64,000 nucleotides of DNA, taken from Microbulbifer donghaiensis. Its GTDB lineage: Bacteria > Pseudomonadota > Gammaproteobacteria > Pseudomonadales > Cellvibrionaceae. Positions 56,444 through 63,908 of this stretch are shown one piece after another. Location of the stretch: the NCBI RefSeq assembly GCF_900129095.1, contig NZ_FQVA01000006.1, forward strand, positions 83,830-147,829, in the 5' to 3' direction. The notes under the pieces were generated by a model that searched no databases, was not told the DNA's origin, and saw only the letters and a program-made list of their open reading frames with translations. The translations under genes were made by a program, and so were the position numbers. Positions within the stretch are counted from its first letter, which is position 1, and each line of letters begins with the position of its first letter.

Positions 56444-56861
56444 TAGTATCGGCCTTGAGTGACCCGGGGCGCGCCAGCGCCGTGACTAGCACCAGTATAA
56501 AACAGCTCAATACGAACACTTTGTTGACAAACCAGTTGGTGCGCCAGGTCGACCAGTCCGGATCAGCTAGGAACCTCGCAAACAGGCTGCAGATAATGAC
56601 TATCTCGAGCAGGGATACCGCGATGGCCAGTCTGTACGTATACCAGGGGCGTGCCAGTAGCGCCCAGCCGACCCAGACATGGATGATTGGCCACGCATCC
56701 CAGTAAATATGGCGCGACCATGGCTCCCCATAGGCCAGCGCAAAGCCGACAGGTAACAGGTACTTAATAAACACCGTCCACGCCGCGAGGATGAAAAGGA
56801 AGTGTGCGAGGAAGGCGGTCCAGCCAGCCGCGGGCTGAAAACTAGGTCGCGCGGGGGCCAT
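56433..56861 (-). CDS. Four-TM membrane protein, unassigned
   Basis: 142-residue protein with four hydrophobic segments (about residues 12-35, 57-70, 78-96 and 108-131) and Trp/Arg/His-rich loops (YGEPWSRHIYWDAWPIIHVWVGW). No family assigned. It heads the operon with the Tat-exported reductase and a DUF6064-like protein; a membrane electron donor or anchor for the reductase is possible but only by context. Confidence 0.75.
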   Translation of the reverse strand: MAPARPSFQPAAGWTAFLAHFLFILAAWTVFIKYLLPVGFALAYGEPWSRHIYWDAWPIIHVWVGWALLARPWYTYRLAIAVSLLEIVIICSLFARFLADPDWSTWRTNWFVNKVFVLSCFILVLVTALARPGSLKADTNAK

Positions 56862-57096
56862 GGCGGGCTCCTGATATTGTTGTTCTGGCTAAGGTATCGA
56901 TAAGGTCGGCATTTTTCTAGCGATACGGGAGTGAATGATTCAGCAAGAGTCCAACTGATCGACTACAGCATTTTCAGTCTCTATCAGGGGACTATGGCGA
57001 CGACGATGGAGTAGCAACAGCGGCAGAATGGCAGGGGACAAAATTCGGGCTTCTGTCAGTCCAGTCAGCCTCCAGCTAGGCAAACCACTGCCGAGG

Positions 57097-57513
57097 TCAG
57101 GAACGCCAGGCGTCAACCATCTGTGCCGTGTCCTGATAGATGCGGAATCGGACGATACGTCCATTCACGATATCCATAATCTGACATGAGCGCATGTCGA
57201 AGTGCTTTGGGTGGCCGTCGAAATGGCCGCGCTCCCGGCACTCAACATAGGCACCGCGCTCCGTCTCCGTGTAGGAGAGCACCTCGAAAGACTCGATACG
57301 GTTTATTCTGCCGATGATGGAGAAGAAGCGTTTCACTTCCTCCAGGCCGCGAAATAAACCAAAGTGTGGGACTTCTTTGGGCCCAACGATTTCCCACTCA
57401 ATCTCGGGGTCCAGTAGTCCGTAGATCGATTGAAGATCGCCGGCGAGAAATGCTTCGTATAACTTCTTTGCGACTGCGCAGTTAGGTCTTTCCTGTGGCA
57501 TGGGTTCTACCAT
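57097..57513 (-). CDS. SnoaL/NTF2-like protein
   Basis: 138-residue NTF2-fold protein: helix VAKKLYEAFLAGDLQSIYGLLDPEIEWEIVG, GLFRGLEEVKRFFSIIGRI, and strands YVECRERGHFDG and MDIVNGRIVRFRIYQDTAQMVDAW, a classic SnoaL-like ketosteroid-isomerase pattern. Substrate unknown. Start may be ATG 57501 (MPQERPN) rather than GTG 57513. At the left border of the accessory region. Confidence 0.82.
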   Translation of the reverse strand: MVEPMPQERPNCAVAKKLYEAFLAGDLQSIYGLLDPEIEWEIVGPKEVPHFGLFRGLEEVKRFFSIIGRINRIESFEVLSYTETERGAYVECRERGHFDGHPKHFDMRSCQIMDIVNGRIVRFRIYQDTAQMVDAWRS

Positions 57514-57879
57514 TTTATTGGGCAGTATGCATGATTTGGAACTCTATGCCTGCACTCTGTCGACCCAGGCACACTGGAGAATCTGTGCCCGTGATTCTAC
57601 GCTCCCAAACGCAGCCGTTCCAAGTCAGTGCCGCGGCCGAGCAATGCGGCCGCGACCGAGACGCGCGCAGGGCGCGAAACCAGAAGCAGCGCCGAGGTGC
57701 TGATGTAGTGGAGATCGGTGATCGGCGTCTGGCGTCATGGGGGATGGAAGCCAGATGAAGAACTGGTGGATGGCGTAGGGAGCGTCGCAGGGATCGGCGC
57801 CGACAAGCTTCAAGTTCACGACCTGGAGATCCGCGAAACCCAATTGCTACCTGGCGTGCACCGCTGCCGGCAGACCTTG
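57514..57879. other. Intergenic stretch, no gene supported
   Basis: Several overlapping frames exist, none with a recognisable fold or good start site. The stretch may be decayed coding DNA at the junction of core and accessory sequence, but nothing identifies it. Confidence 0.4.
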
Positions 57880-58212
57880 TCAAGCAATAACCTGCACAAG
57901 CACTACGACGAAGCCTAAAATCATGATACTTAGACCGGCTAACATTTCGTATTTGGCCAGGAGCGCTCTTGACAATGCTTTTTCTCCCTCGTCTATCACC
58001 ATCCTGCTTGAAGAAGACCTAAAGCGCTTGGAGAGAATCCACGAATAAAGAGAAATTGTGCCGCCTAAATCTACAAAGGAGTAACCTGAAGGCGCACCCA
58101 GCCGTTTCCAGGTTTCCAAATCCGTCTCTTTTAATGCCTCCGCCAAAGTTGGAAATCTGATTTGCAAGGCGCCAAGCAGAAAAATTAGGGACCCGACTAT
58201 CACTAAGATCAT
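57880..58212 (-). CDS. Small two-TM hypothetical membrane protein
   Basis: 110-residue protein with an N-terminal hydrophobic segment (MILVIVGSLIFLLGALQI), a polar middle (LKETDLETWKRLGAPSGYSFVD, SWILSKRFRSSSSR) and a C-terminal segment (AGLSIMILGFVVVLVQVIA). Resembles small membrane proteins frequent in integron cassettes and genomic islands. Function unknown. An AAGGAG-like site precedes the ATG at 58212. GC is lower than in surrounding core genes. Confidence 0.7.
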   Translation of the reverse strand: MILVIVGSLIFLLGALQIRFPTLAEALKETDLETWKRLGAPSGYSFVDLGGTISLYSWILSKRFRSSSSRMVIDEGEKALSRALLAKYEMLAGLSIMILGFVVVLVQVIA

Positions 58213-58313
58213 CCTTGAACTCCTTTTGCTTGACGCCGTATAGAGATCCGCAGGGGCGAAGCTAGCGTCCTGTGATTACTGATCTCGTAGACGCCAGAAA
58301 ACCGGGGGAAATC

Positions 58314-58481
58314 CTAGCCCCTGCAACCGCGGCGGCGAAAAAGCCGCACCCAGAATATGCCCTCAAAAATAATTCCGAATACAAGGAAAATAATGCCGCC
58401 AGCGGGCAACCCAAACGTATAACACGCAATTGCAGCTAGCAGAAATAGCAGTGTGATAGTCGCTCTCTTCAATGATTTCAA
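58314..58481 (-). CDS. Candidate 55-residue membrane protein with TTG start
   Basis: Minus-strand ORF with a GGGAG site 8 nt before a TTG start. The product starts LKSLKRAT, followed by a hydrophobic hairpin (LLFLLAAIACYTFGLPAGG, IIFLVFGIIFEGIFW) and a basic tail RLFRRRGCRG, a convincing small inner-membrane protein by positive-inside rule. Lies between two leftward genes; same lower GC. Confidence 0.55.
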   Translation of the reverse strand: MKSLKRATITLLFLLAAIACYTFGLPAGGIIFLVFGIIFEGIFWVRLFRRRGCRG

Positions 58482-58575
58482 AATTTAACTCCCATATATC
58501 CCTATCCGTAATTAATGTTGCGTCCTGCGAAAAACAGTCGGTTTGGCGACTAATTAGTGCGACAGTGGCGTCTGG

Positions 58576-59364
58576 TTAGGCGATGTTGCTCAAGAGTTCA
58601 ACTGTCGCCTGAATCACTTCCTGCGTCCTTTCTTTGTGAGGCATGTGACCACAATTCTCCAACAGTAACATATCAGCCTGCCCACCGGAGTTTCTTGCGA
58701 TGAACTGAGGAAATGCGGAGGAACCGTATTCATCGTGATCCCCATGAATGGCTAGAAGCGGACAATGCACCCGCTTGATAGCGGGCATCAGGCTCCAGTT
58801 CTTGAACTGGGGTGACAGCCACACATCGGTCCAGGCATGCAGAACCCACGCTGCCTTTTTACCATGCCACTTTTCCAGCCGCTCGAGTTGGCCCGGCTGT
58901 GCAAACATCTGCTTTGCTTCTTGAATGCCTTGAACTGTTAGGCCTTCAACAAACGCCTGCGCCGAAACGGTGACAACAGCCTGGCAGTCAGGATCTCGAG
59001 AGGCGATATTGATTGCCATACCACCTCCAACACTATGGCCAAAGAGGACGTAGCCCTGAACAGACAATTGTTCCTTTATTATCGGAAAGTACCTAGTCGC
59101 TTCCTCTTCGATAAATTCCAGTGAAGGTGCTGATTCTCGCGCATCCGATTTGCCGAATCCCAGGCGATCATAAGCTACAACGACTCGGTCGAGGTGTTCA
59201 GACAACTTTGACGGAAAGTCTCTCCACAAATCGACACTACCCAATGAGTCGTGAAGTAAGATCAGCGGAGATTTATCTGAACCGGATGCGGGAGTCCATT
59301 TTTTCGCGTATATGGTTCCGCCTGGAACTTTGATATCAATTTCTACTACTTTCGTACTGCTCAT
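58576..59364 (-). CDS. Alpha/beta-fold hydrolase
   Basis: 262-residue soluble alpha/beta hydrolase: LILLHDSLGSVDLWRDFP (oxyanion hole), VVAYDRLGFGKSDA, nucleophile elbow GHSVGGGMAI (Ser near residue 111), a late acid in AIHGDHDEYGS and the histidine in ENCGHMPHKER. Similar to proline-iminopeptidase-like/esterase relatives; substrate unknown. GC is lower than the core, suggesting acquisition. Confidence 0.85.
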   Translation of the reverse strand: MSSTKVVEIDIKVPGGTIYAKKWTPASGSDKSPLILLHDSLGSVDLWRDFPSKLSEHLDRVVVAYDRLGFGKSDARESAPSLEFIEEEATRYFPIIKEQLSVQGYVLFGHSVGGGMAINIASRDPDCQAVVTVSAQAFVEGLTVQGIQEAKQMFAQPGQLERLEKWHGKKAAWVLHAWTDVWLSPQFKNWSLMPAIKRVHCPLLAIHGDHDEYGSSAFPQFIARNSGGQADMLLLENCGHMPHKERTQEVIQATVELLSNIA

Positions 59365-59547
59365 ACTCTATTTCTATGCTGATCCTGCCCGTGGAAAGTA
59401 GGCCCTCAATTGCTCGTAGTGAGTGACTACTTTTCATTCGGTAACTTGGAAATATAAGACCACAATTTGCGGCATATTTGGAGCTGCCAAGCAGCGGAAA
59501 AGCTGATCATCCCGCTTGCTGGGCGTACAGTATGGAATTTTTAGGCG

Positions 59548-59877
59548 CTATTCTACGGAAAATTGGTAGCTAGTAAACGTATTACCTAGCATCTCTGTTT
59601 GAGTTACTGACTTGGCCTTTTTACTTAAAAAACGATATCGCGGCCGAGTGTGCAAGAAATTGATATAAACCTCTTCATGCTTAAACTCTTTAGCCCAGGC
59701 TATAAGGTCGTTGAAGATGGCTCTACCTACACCCCATGATTTCTGATCAATTACGATAGCAACTTCATACTTGCCATTATCAAACTGAATCCCGCACCAC
59801 CCGACCAGTTTATTGTCGAGTAAAACACCTCTAACGCGACACCCAGGAGTGGAATCGACTTCAAGTTTGGCATCCAT
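59548..59877 (-). CDS. GNAT acetyltransferase, probably 5'-truncated
   Basis: 109 residues from ATG 59877, covering the acetyl-CoA-binding core (LVGWCGIQFDNGKYEVAIVIDQKSWGVGRAIFNDLIAWAKE) and C-terminus (LHTRPRYRFLSKKAKS). GNAT folds need about 140-160 residues. The same frame stays open for 30 codons upstream to a stop at 59968-59970, and those codons read plausibly (LNRNERATLRTW just before the Met) but contain no start codon. So the real N-terminus seems to have been lost at a junction; whether the product is made is unclear. Confidence 0.6.
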   Translation of the reverse strand: MDAKLEVDSTPGCRVRGVLLDNKLVGWCGIQFDNGKYEVAIVIDQKSWGVGRAIFNDLIAWAKEFKHEEVYINFLHTRPRYRFLSKKAKSVTQTEMLGNTFTSYQFSVE

Positions 59878-59967
59878 CCACGTTCTAAGGGTCGCTCTTT
59901 CATTGCGATTTAGAACGTTTGAGGTACGTTTGGAACCGAAGCCTTCGGTCGTGACTTCTGGCCGCTG

Positions 59968-60462
59968 TTACACCGGCTTGACCATCAAGTTGTCCAGGCC
60001 TTCGATCTCGTGGATACGGCGCTACAAGGCGTTCTTCTTACCCATCTTCTCCGCTGCCAGCAGGGTCTATTGGATCGCGTAATAGGGAGTGGCATGTGCC
60101 AGGTCACGCAGGGCGATGGCTGGCTGCGTTTGGCGCTTGACACGCACCGGTACGGACTTTGTTATGCGCAGGGGCATCACGCTGGAGGCAGCGGCGAAGG
60201 CTACCAGCCGAATAACGGTCGGAAAGAAGATGCCCATCGGGAAGCGTTGAAGATAACGGTAGGGTCTAAATGTACAGGTGTGAATGTTTAGATTTGGAGT
60301 TCGGGTCGATACACATAACTCAAGAGTTCTCTTTAAAGGAATCAATGCTTGGAGCTCCTTGCCGAGCAACCTCAAAGCACTGCTTTAAGGTAACTAAAAT
60401 CCTCAAATCTTTGGTTCCGCATAATGGCCTCATCGCTAATACCTGCCGAATGAGGTTTCACG
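59968..60462. other. Degraded sequence and upstream region of the second Ntn hydrolase
   Basis: No intact gene. On the minus strand a frame reading LAAEKMGKKNAL, a stop, then RRIHEIEGLDNLMVKPV and a stop (59968-60065) continues leftward from a longer open frame (to about 60375) interrupted by another stop; it looks like a decayed gene of unknown type. The last 100 nt should hold the promoter of the gene at 60463. Confidence 0.35.
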
Positions 60463-61545
60463 ATGAAAAAGTCACTGTTAGCACTGTCTCTGTCCGCCCT
60501 GACCACCGTTGCCGCGGTCCATACCGCCAGCGCCTGTACCACCTGGACGGCGGATACCGCCCAGGGTGTCACCGTGACCCGTAGCGTGGACTGGTTCACA
60601 CCCCTGGGCGGTGTGGCCGAAGTGACCATTCGCGGCACGCAGCTGAGCACCGGCGAAGTGAAAGGCTACGCCAATCCGGCGCTGTGGACTGCCAAATACC
60701 AGACTCTGAATATTAAAGAGTACGAGTCCTTCCACGGTGCCACCGTCACTGCTATCAACGCCGACAAGGGCCTGAGCGTCAACGGCCAGTATCAGATGGA
60801 CTCGCTGGAACTACTGGCCCAACACCAAGACTCCGGTGCCCCCGCCGTGGCGCTGGGTGACCTGGGTACCTATATCGCCAGTAACTTCGCCACCGCTGGT
60901 GAAGTGAAGCAGGCACTGGACAACAATGAATTCCAGATTGCCTGGGCCGCCGGCCTGGCGGGTGGGCAACACGGTGTGCACTTCTCCGTGCAGGACAAGC
61001 AGGGCAACAAGCTCGTGATCCAGCTGCAGGCCAGTGGCAAGACCGTGCTGTTCTACAACGATGACGACCTGCGCTCCTTTACCAACGCGCCCCTGCTGCA
61101 GGAGCACCGCAAATACGTGGCCGAGCTGGACTTGAGCGACAACAGGACCCTGACGGAAATGAGCGCCCATATCTCTTCCCGTGAGCGCAACGCCAGACTG
61201 CTGTTTATGTCCAATAAGGTGGATCTGAAAGACTCCAAGCTGAGCTACGAGCAGGTGGAAGGCAAGGTACTGGGCATCTTTGACCGCGCGGTATTGGTTC
61301 CCCAGGACCTGATCGATCCGGACAACGGCGACACCTATGCCACCTGGGTGAGCTATGTGTATAACTTCGACCAGGCTAGCTTCCGCTTCCGCAACCACGA
61401 GATTTACCGGGATGTGAACCTGAGCCTGGACGATGTGAAAAACTTCAAGGCGCCCATGTGTTCCGACCTGGTGGAAGAAACCCGCAACCGCAATGCAGAG
61501 GCCAACTGGCAAGCCTGCGACGCCTTCTACCAGGCCCGGAACTGA
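60463..61545 (+). CDS. Exported linear-amide C-N hydrolase (Ntn, PVA-like family; copy 2)
   Basis: 360-residue Ntn hydrolase, paralogue of the gene at 53605. The signal peptide MKKSLLALSLSALTTVAAVHTASA ends directly before CTTWTADTAQGVTV, giving an N-terminal catalytic cysteine after cleavage; RSVDWFTPLGG supplies the nearby arginine and aspartate. AINADKGLSVNGQYQMDSLELL and DDDLRSFTNAPLLQEHRKY follow family positions. Probably periplasmic amidase acting on acylated amines such as penicillin V or acyl homoserine lactones; specificity is inferred. Followed by a strong terminator, then its LysR neighbour. Confidence 0.88.
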   Translation: MKKSLLALSLSALTTVAAVHTASACTTWTADTAQGVTVTRSVDWFTPLGGVAEVTIRGTQLSTGEVKGYANPALWTAKYQTLNIKEYESFHGATVTAINADKGLSVNGQYQMDSLELLAQHQDSGAPAVALGDLGTYIASNFATAGEVKQALDNNEFQIAWAAGLAGGQHGVHFSVQDKQGNKLVIQLQASGKTVLFYNDDDLRSFTNAPLLQEHRKYVAELDLSDNRTLTEMSAHISSRERNARLLFMSNKVDLKDSKLSYEQVEGKVLGIFDRAVLVPQDLIDPDNGDTYATWVSYVYNFDQASFRFRNHEIYRDVNLSLDDVKNFKAPMCSDLVEETRNRNAEANWQACDAFYQARN

Positions 61546-61562
61546 TTACTCCGCCCGAACAG

Positions 61563-61590
61563 AGAGCCCATGAATTTCATGGGCTCTTTC
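61563..61590 (+). terminator. Rho-independent terminator after Ntn hydrolase copy 2
   Basis: An 11-bp perfect stem (AGAGCCCATGA with TCATGGGCTCT) around a 3-nt loop is followed by TTTC, 18 nt past the stop codon. It separates the hydrolase from the downstream LysR gene. Confidence 0.88.
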
Positions 61591-61708
61591 GCTTGCAGAG
61601 GTTTCTAACTTTTCCCTTCCTTGTATTCACTGGATGATTCCCGCGGGCAAGTATTTTCGCGCCATCCGCTAAACTGGCGGGAGTGTGCTACGCAAAAGTC
61701 CACGGGCC

Positions 61709-62614
61709 ATGATCATCACCACCGAACGCTTACTGTACCTTTGGACCATCGCCGAAACCGGCTCCTTCTCCGCTGCCGGGCGCAAGCTGGGCCTCAGTGC
61801 TGCAGCGGTGCAGCAGGCGATCCAGGCCTTTGAACACGACCTGGAAGCCCAGCTGTTTGAACGCCACAGCGGCAAGAAGCCCACGCTGACCCTGCTGGGA
61901 CGGCAGATTTATTTCCAAGCCCTGGATATTATTCCCCGCCTAGAGGGTATAGAGAGTCATGTCCGTGCCGTGCGTGAAGGGGTCGAGCCGCAGCTGCGCA
62001 TTGCCCTGCATGGCATGACGCTGTTCCCGCGTTTCCAGCAAGCCCTGGTGGCCATGCAGCAGCGTTTTCCCACCGTCGAGCTGGTGCTACTCGATAGCGA
62101 AAGCGCGGCCCTGAGCTGTGACAAAGTGCGCCTTGCCAGTCAGCCCGGCGTACAGCCCGCCGATATCACCCTGTCGTTGGGACGCCTCCGCAGCGACCAC
62201 AGCGGCCATGAGCGGATCGTGGATCGTATTCTGTGGAGTGTTGTAGTCGCCGCCGACCACCCCCTGGCGAAGATTCGTGGCGATATCGCCCTGCAGGATC
62301 TACACGAGTACCCGCAACTGTTCCCCCTGCCGGGATTGAGCATCACCCCAGAACTCAGCGAGGGAATTCGCTGCAGCAGTAAGCTGATTTACTACAGTGC
62401 CTTTTATCATCTGCGGGTGATGTTACTGGCGGGGCTGGGCTTCGGCTTCTACCCCCGCCAATTGGCGGAGCCCCTGATAGAGCAGGGGCAGCTCAAAGCC
62501 CTGCATCTGGAAATGGACGACGGCAAGCTCAACTGGCCAATCGAACTGTGCTGGATTGACGGCCTGGGCAAAGCCGGCCAGTGGTTTGTGGATCACCTTT
62601 GTGGGGACAGCTAG
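61709..62614 (+). CDS. LysR-family transcriptional regulator (pair 2)
   Basis: 301-residue LysR regulator with N-terminal HTH (TERLLYLWTIAETGSFSAAGRKLGLSAAAVQQAIQAFE) and an effector domain from about residue 90. Aligns along its length with the regulator at 52607, including LFPLPGLS versus LMPLPSEF and GLGFGFYPRQLAEPL versus GLGYGIFPSVMSQPL. ATG 61709 is chosen because it aligns with the start of that paralogue; the frame opens at 61685. Position after, not before, its hydrolase differs from pair 1. Confidence 0.87.
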   Translation: MIITTERLLYLWTIAETGSFSAAGRKLGLSAAAVQQAIQAFEHDLEAQLFERHSGKKPTLTLLGRQIYFQALDIIPRLEGIESHVRAVREGVEPQLRIALHGMTLFPRFQQALVAMQQRFPTVELVLLDSESAALSCDKVRLASQPGVQPADITLSLGRLRSDHSGHERIVDRILWSVVVAADHPLAKIRGDIALQDLHEYPQLFPLPGLSITPELSEGIRCSSKLIYYSAFYHLRVMLLAGLGFGFYPRQLAEPLIEQGQLKALHLEMDDGKLNWPIELCWIDGLGKAGQWFVDHLCGDS

Positions 62615-62696
62615 CGTCTGTTAGAGCGCGTTACAGATGAGGCGAGCATAGCGAGGTTCAGTCTCGAAGCGGCGATTACCGCCGGATGTTGGGGTT

Positions 62697-62939
62697 TCAA
62701 TTCCCACCAAACTGCCCGCCCATGGCAAACGACACAAGAATAAGTACTAGAACCGGAGTGAACCCGATAACCAATCCAGACTGGACCAGAATACTGCTAG
62801 CTGGTTTTTTGGCGATTTTACCGTAGACACATATCAAGATTCCGGAAACAAGGAAGAATAGCAATGCCGGCCATGCAGTAACAGAAAGTAGGGATACAAC
62901 CAAAAAAATGAGAACTAGAAGAAAAATCCGTTTGTACAT
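62697..62939 (-). CDS. Small hypothetical membrane protein in a cassette-like position
   Basis: 80-residue very hydrophobic protein with three close segments (about residues 4-22, 24-39 and 50-72) and a short basic loop (GKIAKKPAS). Function unknown. Its ATG lies 10 nt downstream of the left attC-like palindrome, the usual position of the first ORF in an integron cassette. AT-rich compared with the LysR gene. Confidence 0.7.
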   Translation of the reverse strand: MYKRIFLLVLIFLVVSLLSVTAWPALLFFLVSGILICVYGKIAKKPASSILVQSGLVIGFTPVLVLILVSFAMGGQFGGN

Positions 62940-62949
62940 TCTTAGATCC

Positions 62950-63064
62950 TTAATGCCGCCAGCAGGGGCAGCTTACCTTGTGCGCCTTTTGCGCGAAAAT
63001 GGGCGCGCAGCGACCGCGCAAAAGGTGCGCAAAGTAAGCTGTCGGTATGCAGCGCCTTGTTAAC
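62950..63064 (-). repeat. attC-like palindrome 1
   Basis: A 115-bp imperfect palindrome whose arms include CAGCTTAC and GCGC...TTTTGCGCG paired with their complements, bounded by GTTAAC at the 63064 end and TTAATG at the other. It directly follows the stop of a leftward gene and precedes the start of the next. It shares its unusual centre (GCGAAAAT...GCGC.GCGACCG.GCAAAA) with a second copy at 63791. Arrangement and structure fit integron attC sites; the R'-box is imperfect. Confidence 0.65.
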
Positions 63065-63226
63065 TTATTCTTCCTCGTCGCTCCGGTCCACCAGATTATC
63101 TGGAGAACCAAATGTATCCTTTTTACTCAACTCATCTTCGATGTCTTTAGGACGAGGCTTAAAGAGATCTTCAGAAGATTTCTTTAACTCTTCTTCAATT
63201 TTCTTCAATTCATCACTATTTTTCAT
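63065..63226 (-). CDS. 53-residue charged protein coupled to the GNAT-like gene
   Basis: MKNSDELKKIEEELKKSSED starts a product of Lys/Glu/Asp-rich, helical character ending LVDRSDEEE; no hydrophobic core or known domain. Its ATG overlaps the stop of the upstream gene by 4 nt (ATGA), so translation is coupled. The stop codon is directly beside the attC-like palindrome. It may be a partner or antitoxin-like tail of the GNAT-like protein, but that is speculation. Confidence 0.7.
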   Translation of the reverse strand: MKNSDELKKIEEELKKSSEDLFKPRPKDIEDELSKKDTFGSPDNLVDRSDEEE

Positions 63227-63756
63227 AGATCTTTCACCAAATAATGCGGTACGCCTTGCTTTCCAGGACGAACCGAAAACCCGCCGTGAGATGAGTAGTA
63301 TTTAACCAGTTTATCATTGAGCGGATCCATTACTCTAATTTGAGTTGCGCCGATTAGGCGCGCATACGCTTCATACGCCAGCAATGAAACGGGAAACATA
63401 TCGTTGGCAAACAAGACGTGCTTGTTGAATCGCTCAATGAAATCCAAACGCATAGCTGTGCCTCTGTAGGTTGGCCGGCCAAGAGTTAGCGAGCACAAAG
63501 TACTTCCGTGCCATACAGAAAGGTCAAAAGCCTTAGGATAGAAAATTTTGTACCGACTATAGAAATACCAATTCCAGCTAACAGAGCGTTCTTGAGCCAA
63601 ATCTATTGATTTGAAAGCAGCAAGAGCTTTGTGATCTATTGCGTCTAACGTTATTTTCCCAAGGAGGTGCCTTGGTAAATTTCTGGATGCCATGTCTCTC
63701 GCTTGAGAGCCCAGCTTCTCATATTTATTGATTGTTTCTATATGCGAAACTTGCAT
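63223..63756 (-). CDS. GNAT-like hypothetical protein in a cassette
   Basis: 177-residue soluble protein. The C-terminal half (SLLAYEAYARLIGATQIRVMDPLNDKLVKYYSSHGGF) has the helix-strand ending typical of GNAT acetyltransferases, and the middle (RSVSWNWYFYSRYKIF, FDLSVWHGSTLCSLTLGRP) their central strands; the acetyl-CoA P-loop (QxxGxG/A) is not evident. An AAGGAG site lies 5 nt before ATG 63756. It is flanked by two attC-like palindromes and coupled to a 53-residue ORF. Low GC. Confidence 0.7.
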   Translation of the reverse strand: MQVSHIETINKYEKLGSQARDMASRNLPRHLLGKITLDAIDHKALAAFKSIDLAQERSVSWNWYFYSRYKIFYPKAFDLSVWHGSTLCSLTLGRPTYRGTAMRLDFIERFNKHVLFANDMFPVSLLAYEAYARLIGATQIRVMDPLNDKLVKYYSSHGGFSVRPGKQGVPHYLVKDL

Positions 63757-63790
63757 TTTAACTCCTTTTGTCGATTTTACTTCCGTATAA

Positions 63791-63908
63791 GTTAACGCCG
63801 CAATCAGACGCGGCTTGCTTTGTGTGCTTTTTGCACGAAAATAGGAGCGTAGCGACCGTGCAAAAAGTGCACAGAGTAAGACGTCGGCTGCATTGCTTTG
63901 TATGGCCT
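63791..63908 (-). repeat. attC-like palindrome 2
   Basis: A 118-bp imperfect palindrome related to the copy at 62950. On the minus strand it runs from CCATACAAAGCAATGCAGCC (R''-L''-like) through long paired arms (GTGCACTTTTTGCACG) to GTCTGATTGCGGCGTTAAC (L'-R'-like). The TGCAGCCGAC ... CTGATTGCGGCGTTA arrangement is familiar from integron attC sites. It precedes the GNAT-like gene by 34 nt. Confidence 0.7.

Noticed and set aside
57515..57883. Overlapping minus-strand ORFs up to 122 codons
   Set aside because: Arg-rich in one frame and unstructured in the others; no start signal or motif. Could be decayed DNA but unproven.
62615..62696. Hairpin-forming stretch after the LysR gene considered as a third attC site
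   Set aside because: It contains GGCG/CGCC and CTCGCTATGCTCG stems and GTTGGGG, but it does not share the centre of the other two copies and lacks paired end boxes.
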